A stretch of 64,000 bases of DNA, from the NCBI GenBank assembly GCA_963921935.1, contig OY998175.1, positions 175,247,262 through 175,311,261 of the forward strand, given 5' to 3'. Under the pieces are notes generated by a model that worked only from the letters and a program-made list of their open reading frames with translations, ran no database searches and was not told where the DNA came from. Position numbers and translations under genes: made by a program. Of the stretch, positions 62,901 to 64,000 are shown piece by piece. How positions within the stretch are numbered: the first letter of the stretch is position 1; every line of letters begins with the position of its first letter. Source of the stretch: Galeruca laticollis. Lineage: Eukaryota; Arthropoda; Insecta; Coleoptera; Chrysomelidae.

Positions 62901-64000
62901 AGTGACGACGTTTATTTATTGTGCCCGTTTCCTCTCTCAATTTAGGCAGCCGCTGTCACCAGTGCCGTCAGACTCAAAGGAGAACGAGAAATTCTCCCAA
63001 AAGAAAAACGAGAGAGTGGGCTCAGGCTCGAGCGGTAAGGGCTTCCGTGGGAATCGTCTGGGCTTAAACAAAGAAAATTCGCCAGGACCAGGTCTTTTGG
63101 CCAGCTTCACGTACACAAAGACAAAAACTATAGGATTGAAAAGGGTAGTGGACGGAACAAACCGGATTCTACGTAACAAACAATTAAATCTGTATTACAA
63201 ACAATAATTACAACATAACCAATAATTAAGATAGGTTAGCAAATTAACTGTCCTATGTTATTTTCTACAGAGACAAATTTAGGTCGGTTAATTTTCTGAC
63301 GAACCTCACGAGAAAAGCTGGACGGTCAAATGTCAGGCTGGAGTTTTGACTCTTCTGGTCGAAGGAATTCGTTTCGTACACTCTGTGTATTAGGAAATGA
63401 CCTAGCCCAACATTTCTTTAGTTAGCTTACTCAGTCGTAAAGGTTATTTGAAAAGAATCCATTATTAGACTGGCGTTATAAAAAAAAATTGAAATTACTC
63501 CTAAAACACAAACTGCTGACTTGCGACCTTCGGTTTATTTCTTGGAGTAACTTGTTAGTTACCAGCGGTAACGAAAATTATGTACGGCAATGAAATATTT
63601 CGACAACAACCGTTCAATACGATAAAAAAAATTAAAACAAAGAAAAAAAACAGGAATATGTTCCCGATGGCCTGTATAAGGTTACCACTATTTGTAAGAG
63701 TAAAATTTTATTCTACCCAAAAAAATTATAAGAATTGAAAAACCTCATTTCAGATAGCCTAAAAAGATTACCAGTTATTTAGAAAATACAATATTATCCT
63801 AACAAATAAAATACAAAAGAAATTAAATAGTCGGGGGTGAGAGTTTTCACTCCCAGGGAGAGTAAACTCCATATACAATTACGAAATACAGTATGTCACT
63901 AATAATTTTCCTATAACCCTTCCTAATATTTGGGATTAGGGTTGCGCGTGTGGAAGTACGAATATGTAAATAACTTATCTAGTTAAGACAGCCAAAAATA
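62901..64000. other. Right-edge sequence without assigned features
   Basis: A GC-richer block at 62930..63170 is open on both strands (about 100 codons plus, 80 minus), but neither protein resembles a family I know. The rest is AT-rich intergenic DNA. Confidence 0.3.

Noticed and set aside
62902..63207. 101-codon plus-strand frame rich in charged residues
   Set aside because: Also open on the opposite strand in the same GC-richer block, no recognised domain, no splice or start context that sets it apart.

Overview
This is an AT-rich, intron-containing, transposon-dense eukaryotic window, almost certainly from an insect genome. The grounds are insect-like Roc1a and Ric8 proteins, arthropod BEL/Pao, Gypsy, Jockey-like, Penelope-like, P-element, Harbinger and hAT-Zaphod sequences, and short 55-57 nt introns. 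The order is not certain; a beetle or another large-genome insect is plausible.

Two host genes are recognisable. At the left edge, on the minus strand, lies the four-exon RING-box gene Roc1a/RBX1 (270..8169), the catalytic RING subunit of cullin-RING ubiquitin ligases. One of its exons is only 28 nt, and its predicted C-terminus lacks the usual last three residues. On the plus strand lies Ric8/synembryn (26334..61521), a chaperone and exchange factor for G-protein alpha subunits. Its eight exons sum to 1617 nt (538 aa) but are spread over 35 kb, because three introns (6.0, 17.4 and 9.6 kb) are filled with transposable elements.

Region by region. 1-8.2 kb: Roc1a with BEL/Pao, DDE-transposase and P-type transposase remnants in intron 2 and a 1.8 kb Tc1-like element with TA duplications in intron 1. 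8.5-13.4 kb: a 355-bp satellite array with alternating unit types, an inverted piece of the same satellite, then a 2.3 kb terminal-inverted-repeat element sitting inside a (TA)n tract. 13.4-26.1 kb: intergenic DNA with a non-LTR retrotransposon remnant, Harbinger and Myb/SANT-like gene remnants, and a cluster of small inverted-repeat elements, some nested, ending with a 1.3 kb long-arm foldback element with 9-bp duplications next to the Ric8 start. 26.3-61.5 kb: Ric8. Its intron 4 holds a Jockey-like LINE split by a BEL/Pao element (37174..43913, TSD ctggg) and a Gypsy element (44299..49283, TSD ctct). Its intron 5 holds a hAT-Zaphod remnant, a P-type transposase remnant and a Penelope-like fragment. 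61.5-64 kb: a hAT C-terminal remnant and unassigned sequence.

The most unusual object is the BEL/Pao insertion. It has an intact 620-codon gag with a duplicated three-motif zinc module and a long integrase-DUF5641 frame, but no protease, reverse transcriptase or RNase H, and long stretches of degenerate tandem repeats in their place. It may be a gag-carrying non-autonomous lineage. No tRNA, rRNA, CRISPR or bacterial operon features were seen.
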